Shown here piece after piece: positions 1 through 6,105 of a DNA stretch of 6,105 bases (position 1 is the first letter of the stretch; every line of letters starts with the position of its first letter). A model generated the notes under the pieces. The model searched no databases, had not been told where the DNA came from, and saw nothing but the letters and a program-made list of their open reading frames with translations. This DNA is from Nitrospirales bacterium (lineage in GTDB: Bacteria; Nitrospirota; Nitrospiria; Nitrospirales; UBA2166), in contig JAJDBL010000059.1 in assembly GCA_029261375.1 (NCBI GenBank), positions 1 through 6,105 of the forward strand, given 5' to 3'. The position numbers and the translations under genes are program-made.

Positions 1-1
1 C

Positions 2-367
2 CCTGGCTACGGCTACGTCGGCAATCCGCAGTATGGATCATGGAACACAGGAAGCGGGGGATCATTTTGGGCTTTCTACGGACAATATGCCCTCATGAGC
101 AACCTTCTTGGCATAGGACGAGGCAGTATTTTTCAGCGAGATTACAATACCTACACGACCCATCGTACCCAAGGTCGCCCCTACTATGGCCCCAACAAAG
201 GATACGGCACACAAGGCTCCGTCACACGCCAAACGAAACCCTCGTTTTTTGATCGCCGAGCGGCGAAAGATCGAATGAAACGCGATAACTTTCAAAACAA
301 GTTTCAACGTCGAGCAGGTCGCAGTAGCTTTCCAAGCCGTGGCGGCGGAGGTGGATTTGGAAAATAG
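2..367 (+). CDS. C-terminal part of a Gly/Tyr/Arg-rich protein, DUF1190 (YgiB/YjfM)-like, 5' partial
   Basis: The frame is open from the first complete codon at base 2 to a TAG at 365-367, so 121 residues are visible and the true start lies upstream. An internal ATG at 95 exists, but the open frame before it has the same composition (Gly, Tyr, Ser, Trp), so I do not take it as the start. The visible part has a GGSFW motif (residues 19-23 of the fragment), a Tyr/Gly-rich stretch, a basic segment (FFDRRAAKDRMKRD) and a C-terminal run of glycines ending GGGGGFGK. The Gly-Ser-Phe-Trp motif, the low-complexity body and the Gly-Phe-Gly tail recall the C-terminus of E. coli YgiB/YjfM (UPF0441/DUF1190), whose genes neighbour DUF350 genes. 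That match is from memory and is tentative; the DUF350 gene 18 bases downstream supports it. The molecular function is unknown. A surface or envelope location is inferred from the family only, because the N-terminus is missing. Confidence 0.75.
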   Translation, partial: PGYGYVGNPQYGSWNTGSGGSFWAFYGQYALMSNLLGIGRGSIFQRDYNTYTTHRTQGRPYYGPNKGYGTQGSVTRQTKPSFFDRRAAKDRMKRDNFQNKFQRRAGRSSFPSRGGGGGFGK

Positions 368-385
368 ATCGGTGCTGGTCACGTC

Positions 386-1231
386 ATGACACTAGACACC
401 GCTGTATTCGCGCTGATTTACCTCGTTTGCGCCTACAGTCTTTTCTGGGTGGGCAAGGTCGTATTCGATCTCATTCACCGCGAGTTTAAGGTAAACGATG
501 AACTCCTGAAGAAAGACAACACCGCACTGGCGGTCAGTCTCGCTGGATACTACTTCGGACTCATTCTGGTGATTGGAGGCGCGATCGTCGGCCCATCTGT
601 TGGTCTCGTCGATGACCTCATCGATATCTTTCTCTACGGTATGTTGGCGATCGTTTTACTCAATGTTTCCACAGTGATCAACAATCGTTTGATTTTGTAC
701 CAGTTTGACAACACGACAGAGATCATTCGAGATCACAATGTTGGCACTGGCGTCGTCGTTAGCGCGACGTACATTGCGACAGGCCTGATTCTTTTCGGCG
801 CGATCTCCGGCGAAGGCGGCACCATTTGGACAGCCCTCGCATTCTGGGGGCTTGGTCAATGTGCACTGATCGTGGTCAGCCTGCTTTACGAGAAGATCAC
901 TCCCTACAGTATTCACGACCATATCGAACGCAACAATACGGCGGTTGGGGTCGCGTTTGCGGGGGCCTTGATCGGCATGGGCAATATCCTGCGTTACGCC
1001 GTCAGTGGAGACTTTGAATCCTGGGAAACGAACCTGACAACCTTCGGACTGTATGCAGGCATTGGCCTTCTTGCTCTCCCACTCATCCGTATCGCGACGG
1101 ATAAAATTTTGCTCCCTGGCGCGAGCATGGCTGCCGAACTTGTCGAGCAAGAACGTCCAAACCTCGGCGCAGCCTTTATCATTATGTTCTCCTATATTGG
1201 CTCGTCGTTCATTATCGGTTGGTGCCTCTAG
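386..1231 (+). CDS. DUF350 family integral membrane protein with two DUF350 units (YjfL-like)
   Basis: This 281-residue protein is almost entirely hydrophobic, with about eight predicted helices near residues 4-28, 47-70, 78-98, 121-141, 148-168, 186-208, 218-236 and 259-280. Four segments share a pattern of Asn, small residues and conserved Gly: NTALAVSLAGYYFGL (45-59), NVGTGVVVSATYIATGL (118-134), NTAVGVAFAGALIGM (184-198) and NLGAAFIIMFSYIGS (259-273). This indicates two tandem DUF350 units of four helices each. The family is a bacterial inner-membrane protein of unknown biochemistry, often found with DUF1190, GspS-like ATP-grasp, AdoMet decarboxylase, SpeE-like and ion-channel genes. The ATG at 386 lies 18 bases after the previous stop, and there is no clear Shine-Dalgarno sequence, so co-transcription and possibly coupled translation are likely. 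The product probably works with the aminopropyltransferase encoded next, but the transported or sensed species cannot be read from the sequence. Confidence 0.92.
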   Translation: MTLDTAVFALIYLVCAYSLFWVGKVVFDLIHREFKVNDELLKKDNTALAVSLAGYYFGLILVIGGAIVGPSVGLVDDLIDIFLYGMLAIVLLNVSTVINNRLILYQFDNTTEIIRDHNVGTGVVVSATYIATGLILFGAISGEGGTIWTALAFWGLGQCALIVVSLLYEKITPYSIHDHIERNNTAVGVAFAGALIGMGNILRYAVSGDFESWETNLTTFGLYAGIGLLALPLIRIATDKILLPGASMAAELVEQERPNLGAAFIIMFSYIGSSFIIGWCL

Positions 1232-1239
1232 CCGGGTGG

Positions 1240-1359
1240 CAGGATGTTGAAAAAGACCTCTAGCTTCGTTCTCGCGTCGCTTCTCGGCTCAACGTACAGT
1301 CGTATGCTTCGCCTCGTCACTCGCTGCGGCCGCGCTGGGATGTCTTTTTGAACACCCTG
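1240..1359. repeat. 120-bp palindromic repeat element with 18-bp terminal inverted repeats
   Basis: The ends at 1240-1257 (CAGGATGTTGAAAAAGAC) and 1342-1359 (GTCTTTTTGAACACCCTG) are reverse complements at 16 of 18 positions. Near the centre, CGTAC and GTATG (about 1293-1305) can form a small imperfect hairpin around AGTC. The element begins eight bases after the DUF350 stop codon and ends 23 bases before the GTG start of the SpeE-like gene. No transposase is encoded and no flanking target duplication is obvious, so it is best described as a MITE-like or REP-like intergenic repeat. From memory, elements with ends like GGATGTTGAAAAAG and CTTTTTGAACATCC and an inner CTTCGTTCTCGC segment recur in Nitrospira genomes; I could not search to confirm this. 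In RNA the paired ends could fold into a long stem and may affect the mRNA between the two genes. Confidence 0.8.
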
Positions 1360-1382
1360 TATGCAACTCTGGGAACCGTTCA

Positions 1383-2957
1383 GTGCCTGAAACGTTGGGG
1401 GCACACCATCCTTCGTCATCACGTAGCGTCTCTAACCTCCTAAAGATCTGCCTTTTTGCGACTGGCTTCGCCGGAATTGTGGCGGAGTTTGTCCTCTGTA
1501 CCCTTGCGACGTACCTCATCGGAAACGCGGTCCTGCAATGGACCCTGATCATTTCGTTCATGCTCTTCGCGATGGGCCTCGGAAGTCGCCTTAGCCGCCA
1601 CTTCACCACCCATCTCCTCGAAACGTTTATTGTTCTTGAATTTCTTCTCTCCATCCTCTGTGCAACATCCGCAGTCGCTGCCTATGCACTATCACCGTTC
1701 TTCCGGACCATGGAACTCATCATCTATCCCTGGGCCATTGGAATCGGACTGTTAATCGGCCTAGAGATTCCGCTAATCACTCGTATCAATTCGACCTACG
1801 AAGAACTCCGGACAAACATCTCAGGAGTCATGGAAAAGGACTACTACGGAGCACTGTTTGGGGGGCTCTTCTTTGCTATCGTCGCCCTCCCCTACCTTGG
1901 TCTCACCTATACCCCGATTATCTTGGGAGCCATCAATGCCATCGCCGCATCGTTTCTTCTCTTTCGCTGCTATCGGAAGCTCGCGATTCCACGGAGACTC
2001 ACCGGGGGATGGGCAGCTACGGTCCTCGTGCTTAGCGGCCTACTCGTCGCCTCACACCCAATTATCTTGTATGGAGAAAAGGCAAAGTACCGAGATACCG
2101 TGATCCTGTCAGAACAAACCCAATATCAGAAAATCGTGATGACACGGTGGAAGGATGAATATGCTTTGTTCCTCAACGGGAACCAGCAGTTCAGTACGTA
2201 TGACGAGGAGCGATATCACGAGCCACTCGTGCACCCAGCGCTTTCACTGCTCAATCATCGAGACGATATTCTTATTATTGGGGGAGGTGATGGTCTTGCG
2301 GTACGAGAAGTCCTGAAATACCCCGATGTGCGACGCATTGTGCTCGTTGACCTTGATCCCACCATGACGGAACTTGGATCAACCCATCCAGTCCTCTTGC
2401 GAATCAATCAAGGGGCCTTAAACGATTCACGTGTGACGGTGATCAATCAAGATGGATCCGCATTTCTCCGTGATACAACCCAACGATTCGACGCCATCGT
2501 CATTGATCTGCCGGATCCGCAGTCGGTCGACCTCGCGCGTATGTACTCGCTGGAGTTCTACCGGCTCAGTCTCAAGCATCTGAATAAAGGTGGAACCATC
2601 GTCACACAGGCCACTAGTCCTTTCTTCGCACCCAAGGCATTCCTATCTATTAAAAAGACGATGGAGGAAGCTGGCTTTAGCGTTCTCCCCTATCATAACA
2701 ATGTGCCGACACTTGGAGATTGGGGATTCATCGTAGGAATAGAACACGATGTGATGACCGAGGTGGCTCTGACTCAGGCGGTGGTTACGCTGCTGTTTAA
2801 CAACATCAACACGCGCTTCCTCAACCGCGAAGCCATGGTCGGAATGATCCAGTTTGGAAAGGGGCTATTCGAACGCGAAGACGAAATCAAAATCAACCGC
2901 CAAAGCCAACCGGTCTTCCCTGGCTACTACGATAAAGGCCGGTGGGAGATGTATTAG
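1383..2957 (+). CDS. speE: Membrane-anchored polyamine aminopropyltransferase (spermidine synthase-like)
   Basis: The product has 524 residues, against roughly 280-300 for soluble SpeE; the excess is an N-terminal membrane domain. About seven helices are predicted near residues 20-44, 51-68, 79-101, 110-130, 154-173, 176-196 and 208-228. The family-typical segments GLEIPLITRI (126-135) and DYYGALFGG (153-161) lie within it. The catalytic part (about 235-460) has QYQKIVMTRW (247-256), LFLNGNQQFSTYDEERYHEP (262-281), the nucleotide-binding loop IIGGGDGLAVRE (298-309), the acidic VDLDP (322-326), QDG (356-358) and the catalytic-type DLPDP (375-379). The family transfers an aminopropyl group from decarboxylated AdoMet to a polyamine such as putrescine; the true acceptor of these membrane versions is not established. 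The start is a GTG, because no in-frame ATG lies between it and the upstream stop at 1248-1250; a TTG at 1395 is an alternative. GGGA at 1371-1374 is a weak ribosome site. The gene follows DUF350 but is separated from it by the palindromic repeat. Confidence 0.93.
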   Translation: MPETLGAHHPSSSRSVSNLLKICLFATGFAGIVAEFVLCTLATYLIGNAVLQWTLIISFMLFAMGLGSRLSRHFTTHLLETFIVLEFLLSILCATSAVAAYALSPFFRTMELIIYPWAIGIGLLIGLEIPLITRINSTYEELRTNISGVMEKDYYGALFGGLFFAIVALPYLGLTYTPIILGAINAIAASFLLFRCYRKLAIPRRLTGGWAATVLVLSGLLVASHPIILYGEKAKYRDTVILSEQTQYQKIVMTRWKDEYALFLNGNQQFSTYDEERYHEPLVHPALSLLNHRDDILIIGGGDGLAVREVLKYPDVRRIVLVDLDPTMTELGSTHPVLLRINQGALNDSRVTVINQDGSAFLRDTTQRFDAIVIDLPDPQSVDLARMYSLEFYRLSLKHLNKGGTIVTQATSPFFAPKAFLSIKKTMEEAGFSVLPYHNNVPTLGDWGFIVGIEHDVMTEVALTQAVVTLLFNNINTRFLNREAMVGMIQFGKGLFEREDEIKINRQSQPVFPGYYDKGRWEMY

Positions 2958-3135
2958 TGAATCGCTGCATTTCCAGGAATATCCATTTCGCACTTTCACT
3001 TGAACCACCGTCACAACTGTAGTACCTTCCGAGAATCCTCACTCGAGTGGCGCTTGCAGGTTTTTGAATCTGAAGCAGATCGATCCCGACATTGGCTGGC
3101 CCTATCACACGCAGGGCGAAAGACGAGAGCACGTT
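2958..3135. other. Spacer between the SpeE-like gene and the methyltransferase; no gene or signal supported
   Basis: These 178 bases hold no recognisable RNA gene, terminator-type hairpin with a T tract, or clear promoter. The methyltransferase frame is open back to a TGA at 3001-3003, so part of this spacer would be coding if the TTG at 3064 is the real start. The predicted extra 24 residues resemble nothing I know, and I treat the stretch as non-coding. Confidence 0.5.
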
Positions 3136-3876
3136 ATGACGCTATACGACAACGATTTTTACGAAAATCGACACACGAAGACCGTTTACGCGGCGGAAAC
3201 GATATTGTCTATCGTTCAAAGCATCATTCCAGACATACGATCAGCGGTCGATATCGGGTGTGGAGTTGGGACGTGGTTATATGTGACAAAGCAAAACGGC
3301 GCAACGAATGTCTGCGGAGTTGACGGGAACTGGGTGAACAAAGAGTACTTAAGAATTCAGGAAGCCAACTTTACTGAGCATGATTTTAGTCAAAATACCG
3401 ATATACATATTGGCCAAACATTTGATTTAGCCATTTCGCTTGAAGTCGCGGAACATTTGGCAGCCAGCTCTGCTTATGACTTCGTTTCGCTACTCACCAG
3501 TTTATCCGATTTTGTCCTCTTTTCTGCTGCTGTTCCAAAACAAGCCGGAATAGGGCATATCAACTTGCAATGGCCAAGTTACTGGATTTCTCTATTCGAA
3601 CGTCAGGGGTATATTGGACTTGATGTCGTGAGAAAACGCATATGGAGTGATACGCAAATTGCATATTGGTATCGGCAGAACACCCTGCTTTTCATCAAAA
3701 AAGACCGAATAAAGGACATCAAAATTGATGGCCCACTTTCAAATCATACTCCGCCTGAAACGTATCTATTGTATTTGGAAAAACTATTTGCCGATCGCTC
3801 AATAAAAGAATCGTGGGAATTGTTAACGATAGCGCTGAGAAGACGAATTAGACGCATGCTTGGGGCTCGCACCTAA
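3136..3876 (+). CDS. Class I SAM-dependent methyltransferase, glycan-cluster type
   Basis: The product has 246 residues from the ATG at 3136. It opens with MTLYDNDFYENRH, a typical beginning for this group, then has the SAM-binding motif I VDIGCGVGTW (38-47), the acidic GVDGNW (61-66), FDLAISLEVAEHL (96-108, motif IV type) and GHINLQWPSYW (140-150), a segment characteristic of methyltransferases found in polysaccharide and glycosylation clusters. The last 55 or so residues are basic and helical with no recognised domain. The substrate is unknown; a sugar or glycan intermediate is an inference from the family. A longer version from TTG 3064 would add 24 residues, but it has a poor ribosome site and unconvincing sequence. 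Base composition is clearly AT-richer than both neighbours: four 60-base rows inside the gene (3361, 3421, 3661, 3721) give 35-47% GC, against 50-63% in two rows counted in the downstream gene. This suggests horizontal acquisition. No sugar-transferase genes are visible alongside it. Confidence 0.88.
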   Translation: MTLYDNDFYENRHTKTVYAAETILSIVQSIIPDIRSAVDIGCGVGTWLYVTKQNGATNVCGVDGNWVNKEYLRIQEANFTEHDFSQNTDIHIGQTFDLAISLEVAEHLAASSAYDFVSLLTSLSDFVLFSAAVPKQAGIGHINLQWPSYWISLFERQGYIGLDVVRKRIWSDTQIAYWYRQNTLLFIKKDRIKDIKIDGPLSNHTPPETYLLYLEKLFADRSIKESWELLTIALRRRIRRMLGART

Positions 3877-4035
3877 CACACATGCTCGCCACCGGCAATC
3901 ACACGCCCTCCGCTCAGAGCGCATCACGAACAGAGCCGTTACAGGTCGTAGCGAACGCGACAAGAGGATCGGGTTGCTCGGGACGGTTCTCACCTCGCTG
4001 ACGGAGTCTGCGTGCTGTGCGCCTGCTGCTGGGCG

Positions 4036-4041
4036 TATAAT
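4036..4041 (+). promoter_or_regulatory. Candidate sigma-70 -10 box (TATAAT) for the CRTAC1-like gene
   Basis: A perfect TATAAT lies 60 bases upstream of the ATG at 4102 in otherwise GC-rich DNA. Hexamers 15-18 bases upstream (within GTGCTGTGC, 4012-4020) are poor matches to TTGACA, so the promoter would be weak or would need an activator. Transcription would start near 4048, giving a leader of about 54 bases that contains the hairpin at 4067-4090. The call rests on sequence match and position only. Confidence 0.45.
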
Positions 4042-4066
4042 GATAGCGGAGTTTCACTCAAACACC

Positions 4067-4090
4067 GCGCGATCGCTTATGCGGTCGCGT
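4067..4090 (+). promoter_or_regulatory. Leader hairpin just upstream of the CRTAC1-like start codon
   Basis: CGCGATCGC (4068-4076) and GCGGTCGCG (4081-4089) pair over nine positions with one U-G wobble around a four-base TTAT loop, and the bases at 4067 and 4090 can add a further wobble. The hairpin ends 12 bases before the ATG at 4102, next to where a ribosome site would lie. No T tract follows, so it is not a standard intrinsic terminator. Its likely effect is on translation or mRNA stability, or it may be a dyad operator in the DNA. Confidence 0.45.
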
Positions 4091-4101
4091 AACGAGACAT
4101 C

Positions 4102-6105
4102 ATGTATCGGCACTGGATGAATCCGTATATTCAACATCTCGTGTTACGCCTCGTACTGTGCGGTCTGACGATGGGAATCACATCCACGACCTTAGCGTCC
4201 TCACTTCGGTGGGCCGACGTTGATACGCCGCCCGCTATCACGCGACTCGATACCCTTAACGAGCCAGACATCACACGGCAACTGATGCGAGGACGAGTGA
4301 TCGACGACAACGTCGAGTCCGTCGCGTGCAATGGACAGATGGCCGCATTGACCGGATCGGCTTTTCTCTGCCCCGAGAGACGCTGTCCCAATGATTCGTC
4401 TCTGTTGACGGTTGTGGCGAAAGATGACGCTGGAAACACGACGAGAATTGAACGCACTGCCCATGCGCTGTGCGTCGCTCCTGCTTCGATAGACGCCGGC
4501 GATGATTCCACAACCATACAGTTCCTCGATGTCACCACCACTGCGAGGTTGTGGTTGCTCCAACGTGATCCCCTCTTTGTCCCCGAAGGTTTTCATGACA
4601 CCAACACTACTGAGCTCACTGGCGGTGCCGCCGTAGGAGACCTTGATGGTGATGGCTGGGAAGATCTCTATGTCACACGATTTGGCGCATCAGATCTTCT
4701 GTTTCGGAATCGGGGGGATGGGTCCTTTGAGGACATCACTGAACATGCGGGCCTTTCAGACTTCGTCCTCCAGTCTAATGGCGTCGCGATGGGGGATATC
4801 GACAATGATGGGGACCTCGATATCTTCGTGACGACAGCCGGACACGAGGAGGAGGGTGCCATCAACACGCGCTACTACCTTTTTATCAACGACGGGAACG
4901 GGATATTTCATGAGGACGCTATCAACCGAGGGACTGCCCTAAATATTGGACGCACACACGAGGGGTATAGTGCCGCCTTTGGCGACTATGATCTGGATGG
5001 ATGGATCGATTTGTTTGTTACCGGTCCTATCCAGCGGATCGAGAATCGAGAGTTTCTCTCTCATAATCGGCTCATGAGAAATCTTGGGCCAGACCGCCCA
5101 GGGCATTTTCAAGATCTCACCGAGGAGGCGGGCGTATCTCTTGCTCCACTATGCGGAAGTCAACCGTCATGCGGGGGTATTGGCTTCGCCGCGACGTTCA
5201 CGGACCTGGATCAGGACGGATTTCCCGAGCTCGCGTTTGTCGCCGATGCCAGGAGCAGCCGGTTGTTCTGGAACAATGGTGATGGCACGTTCACGGATGG
5301 AACGCGCGGCGCTCGCGTAGGGACTGACAGAAGCGGCATGGGGTCTACTTTTGGAGATTTCGATCGCGATGGCGATCTCGATTGGTTCATCACCGCGATT
5401 TTCCACCCGCGTGATCCGCGTACCAGCGGCAATCGGCTCTATCGCAATAATGGCGATCGACTCTTTACCGATGTGACGAGTGAAATCGGCGTACGCGACG
5501 GCGCCTGGGGCTGGGGAACGGTCTGGTTCGATGCAGACAACGACGGAAATCTCGACATCGTCATGACAAATGGGGTGAGATTTCGTGAACCCGGCAAAGA
5601 GGAATGGCATCACGATCGCATGCGATTCTGGCGTAACGCTGGGGACGGAACCATGATTGAAGAAGCCATCGACGTGGGTCTGAGCGACACTCAGGCTGGC
5701 AAAGGCCTCCTCACCTTTGACTATGATCACGATGGAGATCGTGACGTGTTTCTTGTCAACAATGCAGGGCCCCCTCGGCTATATCAGAATGTGAGCGTGA
5801 ACGACAATGATTGGCTTCGTGTCGCGACACAAGGCACGGTGTCAAATCGACAGGGACTCGGCGCACGTGTGACCGTTCAGACCACCGCTGACGCATCTCC
5901 ACAGCTCCGTGAGATCGGCACGGCAAGTCACTTTCTCGGACAGAGCGAGACTGTTGCACACTTCGGACTCGGTAACGGAGTTGATCCCGTATTTCAAGTC
6001 ATTGTGGAGTGGCCCCGGTCTGGGGTACGCCAAGAGTTCAAGGAGGTCCCGCGCAAAACAGTCTTAGAGGTCACGGAGCCGAAGTTTGCCCACCGCCGGA
6101 TCGGC
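4102..6105 (+). CDS. Secreted CRTAC1-type protein: Ig-like domain, seven-repeat FG-GAP/VCBS propeller, ASPIC/UnbV domain; 3' partial
   Basis: The frame is open from ATG 4102 (in-frame stop at 4090-4092) to the window end, giving 668 residues without a stop. A second ATG at 4117 is possible. Residues 13-32 form a signal peptide with likely cleavage after TTLA (29-32); there is no lipobox. Residues about 54-120 look like a bacterial Ig-like or glucodextranase-B-like domain, with RGRVIDDNVESVACNGQ followed by VVAKDDAGNTTR. Seven calcium-loop repeats follow: GDLDGDGWEDLYV (179), GDIDNDGDLDIFV (231), GDYDLDGWIDLFV (294), TDLDQDGFPELAFV (367), GDFDRDGDLDWFI (418), FDADNDGNLDIVM (476) and FDYDHDGDRDVFLV (539), consistent with a seven-bladed propeller. 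From about residue 571 comes an ASPIC/UnbV domain with GLGARVTVQ and FLGQSETVAHFGLG. The protein should be exported to the periplasm or surface and bind calcium. Its ligand is unknown; the family is linked to adhesion or carbohydrate binding by analogy. Little beyond the ASPIC domain is likely to be missing. Confidence 0.92.
   Translation, partial: MYRHWMNPYIQHLVLRLVLCGLTMGITSTTLASSLRWADVDTPPAITRLDTLNEPDITRQLMRGRVIDDNVESVACNGQMAALTGSAFLCPERRCPNDSSLLTVVAKDDAGNTTRIERTAHALCVAPASIDAGDDSTTIQFLDVTTTARLWLLQRDPLFVPEGFHDTNTTELTGGAAVGDLDGDGWEDLYVTRFGASDLLFRNRGDGSFEDITEHAGLSDFVLQSNGVAMGDIDNDGDLDIFVTTAGHEEEGAINTRYYLFINDGNGIFHEDAINRGTALNIGRTHEGYSAAFGDYDLDGWIDLFVTGPIQRIENREFLSHNRLMRNLGPDRPGHFQDLTEEAGVSLAPLCGSQPSCGGIGFAATFTDLDQDGFPELAFVADARSSRLFWNNGDGTFTDGTRGARVGTDRSGMGSTFGDFDRDGDLDWFITAIFHPRDPRTSGNRLYRNNGDRLFTDVTSEIGVRDGAWGWGTVWFDADNDGNLDIVMTNGVRFREPGKEEWHHDRMRFWRNAGDGTMIEEAIDVGLSDTQAGKGLLTFDYDHDGDRDVFLVNNAGPPRLYQNVSVNDNDWLRVATQGTVSNRQGLGARVTVQTTADASPQLREIGTASHFLGQSETVAHFGLGNGVDPVFQVIVEWPRSGVRQEFKEVPRKTVLEVTEPKFAHRRIG

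Larger units (their letters stand above)
3877..4101. other. Intergenic region carrying the leader of the CRTAC1-like gene
   Basis: These 225 bases contain no convincing gene on either strand. GC content returns here to the level of the flanking genome, unlike the methyltransferase. The last third holds a TATAAT and a strong hairpin, listed separately; the first two thirds show nothing I recognise, and no T-tract terminator follows the methyltransferase. Confidence 0.55.

Noticed and set aside
656..1150. Minus-strand open frame of 164 residues
   Set aside because: It is antisense to the DUF350 gene, which has clear helices and internal repeats; the antisense product looks like random composition.
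3048..3058. Sigma-54-like TGG and TTGCA elements before the methyltransferase
   Set aside because: The GG and GC cores are only five bases apart instead of the required ten.
3064..3135. TTG start for the methyltransferase adding 24 residues
   Set aside because: The nearest AGG lies only three bases from the TTG, and the extra residues do not resemble the family, whereas the ATG at 3136 gives a typical N-terminus.
4067..4090. Intrinsic terminator for the methyltransferase
   Set aside because: The hairpin is not followed by a T tract, and it lies downstream of a TATAAT, so a leader structure fits better.
4131..4596. Three overlapping minus-strand frames at the start of the CRTAC1-like gene
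   Set aside because: The plus-strand frame gives a signal peptide and an Ig-like domain continuous with the propeller, while the antisense products are rich in Arg and Ser with no motif.
5167..5730. Long open frame on the minus strand (187 residues)
   Set aside because: It lies fully opposite the repeat-rich propeller gene, whose DxDxDG codons create open antisense frames. The product shows no recognisable domain.
1..6105. CRISPR array, tRNA, rRNA or transposase gene
   Set aside because: I saw no regularly spaced direct repeats, cloverleaf-type sequence, rRNA-like stretch or transposase motif in the window.

Overview
The window looks like chromosomal DNA from a Gram-negative-type bacterium of moderate GC content. 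My best guess is Nitrospira or a close relative (Nitrospirota). That guess rests on a 120-bp palindromic repeat at 1240-1359, which resembles, from memory, short repeats scattered through Nitrospira genomes. No database search was possible. All supported genes are on the + strand; the long minus-strand frames are shadows.

Left block (2-2957): three genes. The first is the C-terminal end of a Gly/Tyr/Arg-rich protein that resembles the YgiB/YjfM (DUF1190) family. Next, 18 bases later, comes a complete eight-helix DUF350 membrane protein. Third is a large membrane-anchored polyamine aminopropyltransferase (spermidine synthase-like), with seven predicted helices followed by a well-preserved SpeE catalytic domain. 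DUF350, DUF1190-like and SpeE-like genes are known to cluster in bacteria, often with a GspS-like ATP-grasp enzyme, an AdoMet decarboxylase and ion-channel genes. A polyamine-linked envelope process is therefore a reasonable inference, although its chemistry is not settled. The 120-bp repeat sits between the DUF350 gene and the SpeE-like gene and takes up most of that gap.

Middle (2958-4101): a class I SAM-dependent methyltransferase of the kind usually found near glycan or surface-polysaccharide genes. Its base composition is clearly AT-richer than both neighbours (35-47% GC in four 60-base rows counted), which suggests separate acquisition. The flanking non-coding stretches are 178 and 225 bases long. 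The second carries a perfect TATAAT and a strong leader hairpin just before the next gene.

Right block (4102-6105): a secreted CRTAC1-type protein that runs off the window end. It has a signal peptide, an Ig-like domain, seven DxDxDG calcium-loop repeats (FG-GAP/VCBS beta-propeller) and an ASPIC/UnbV domain. It has its own apparent promoter and is probably not co-transcribed with the left block.
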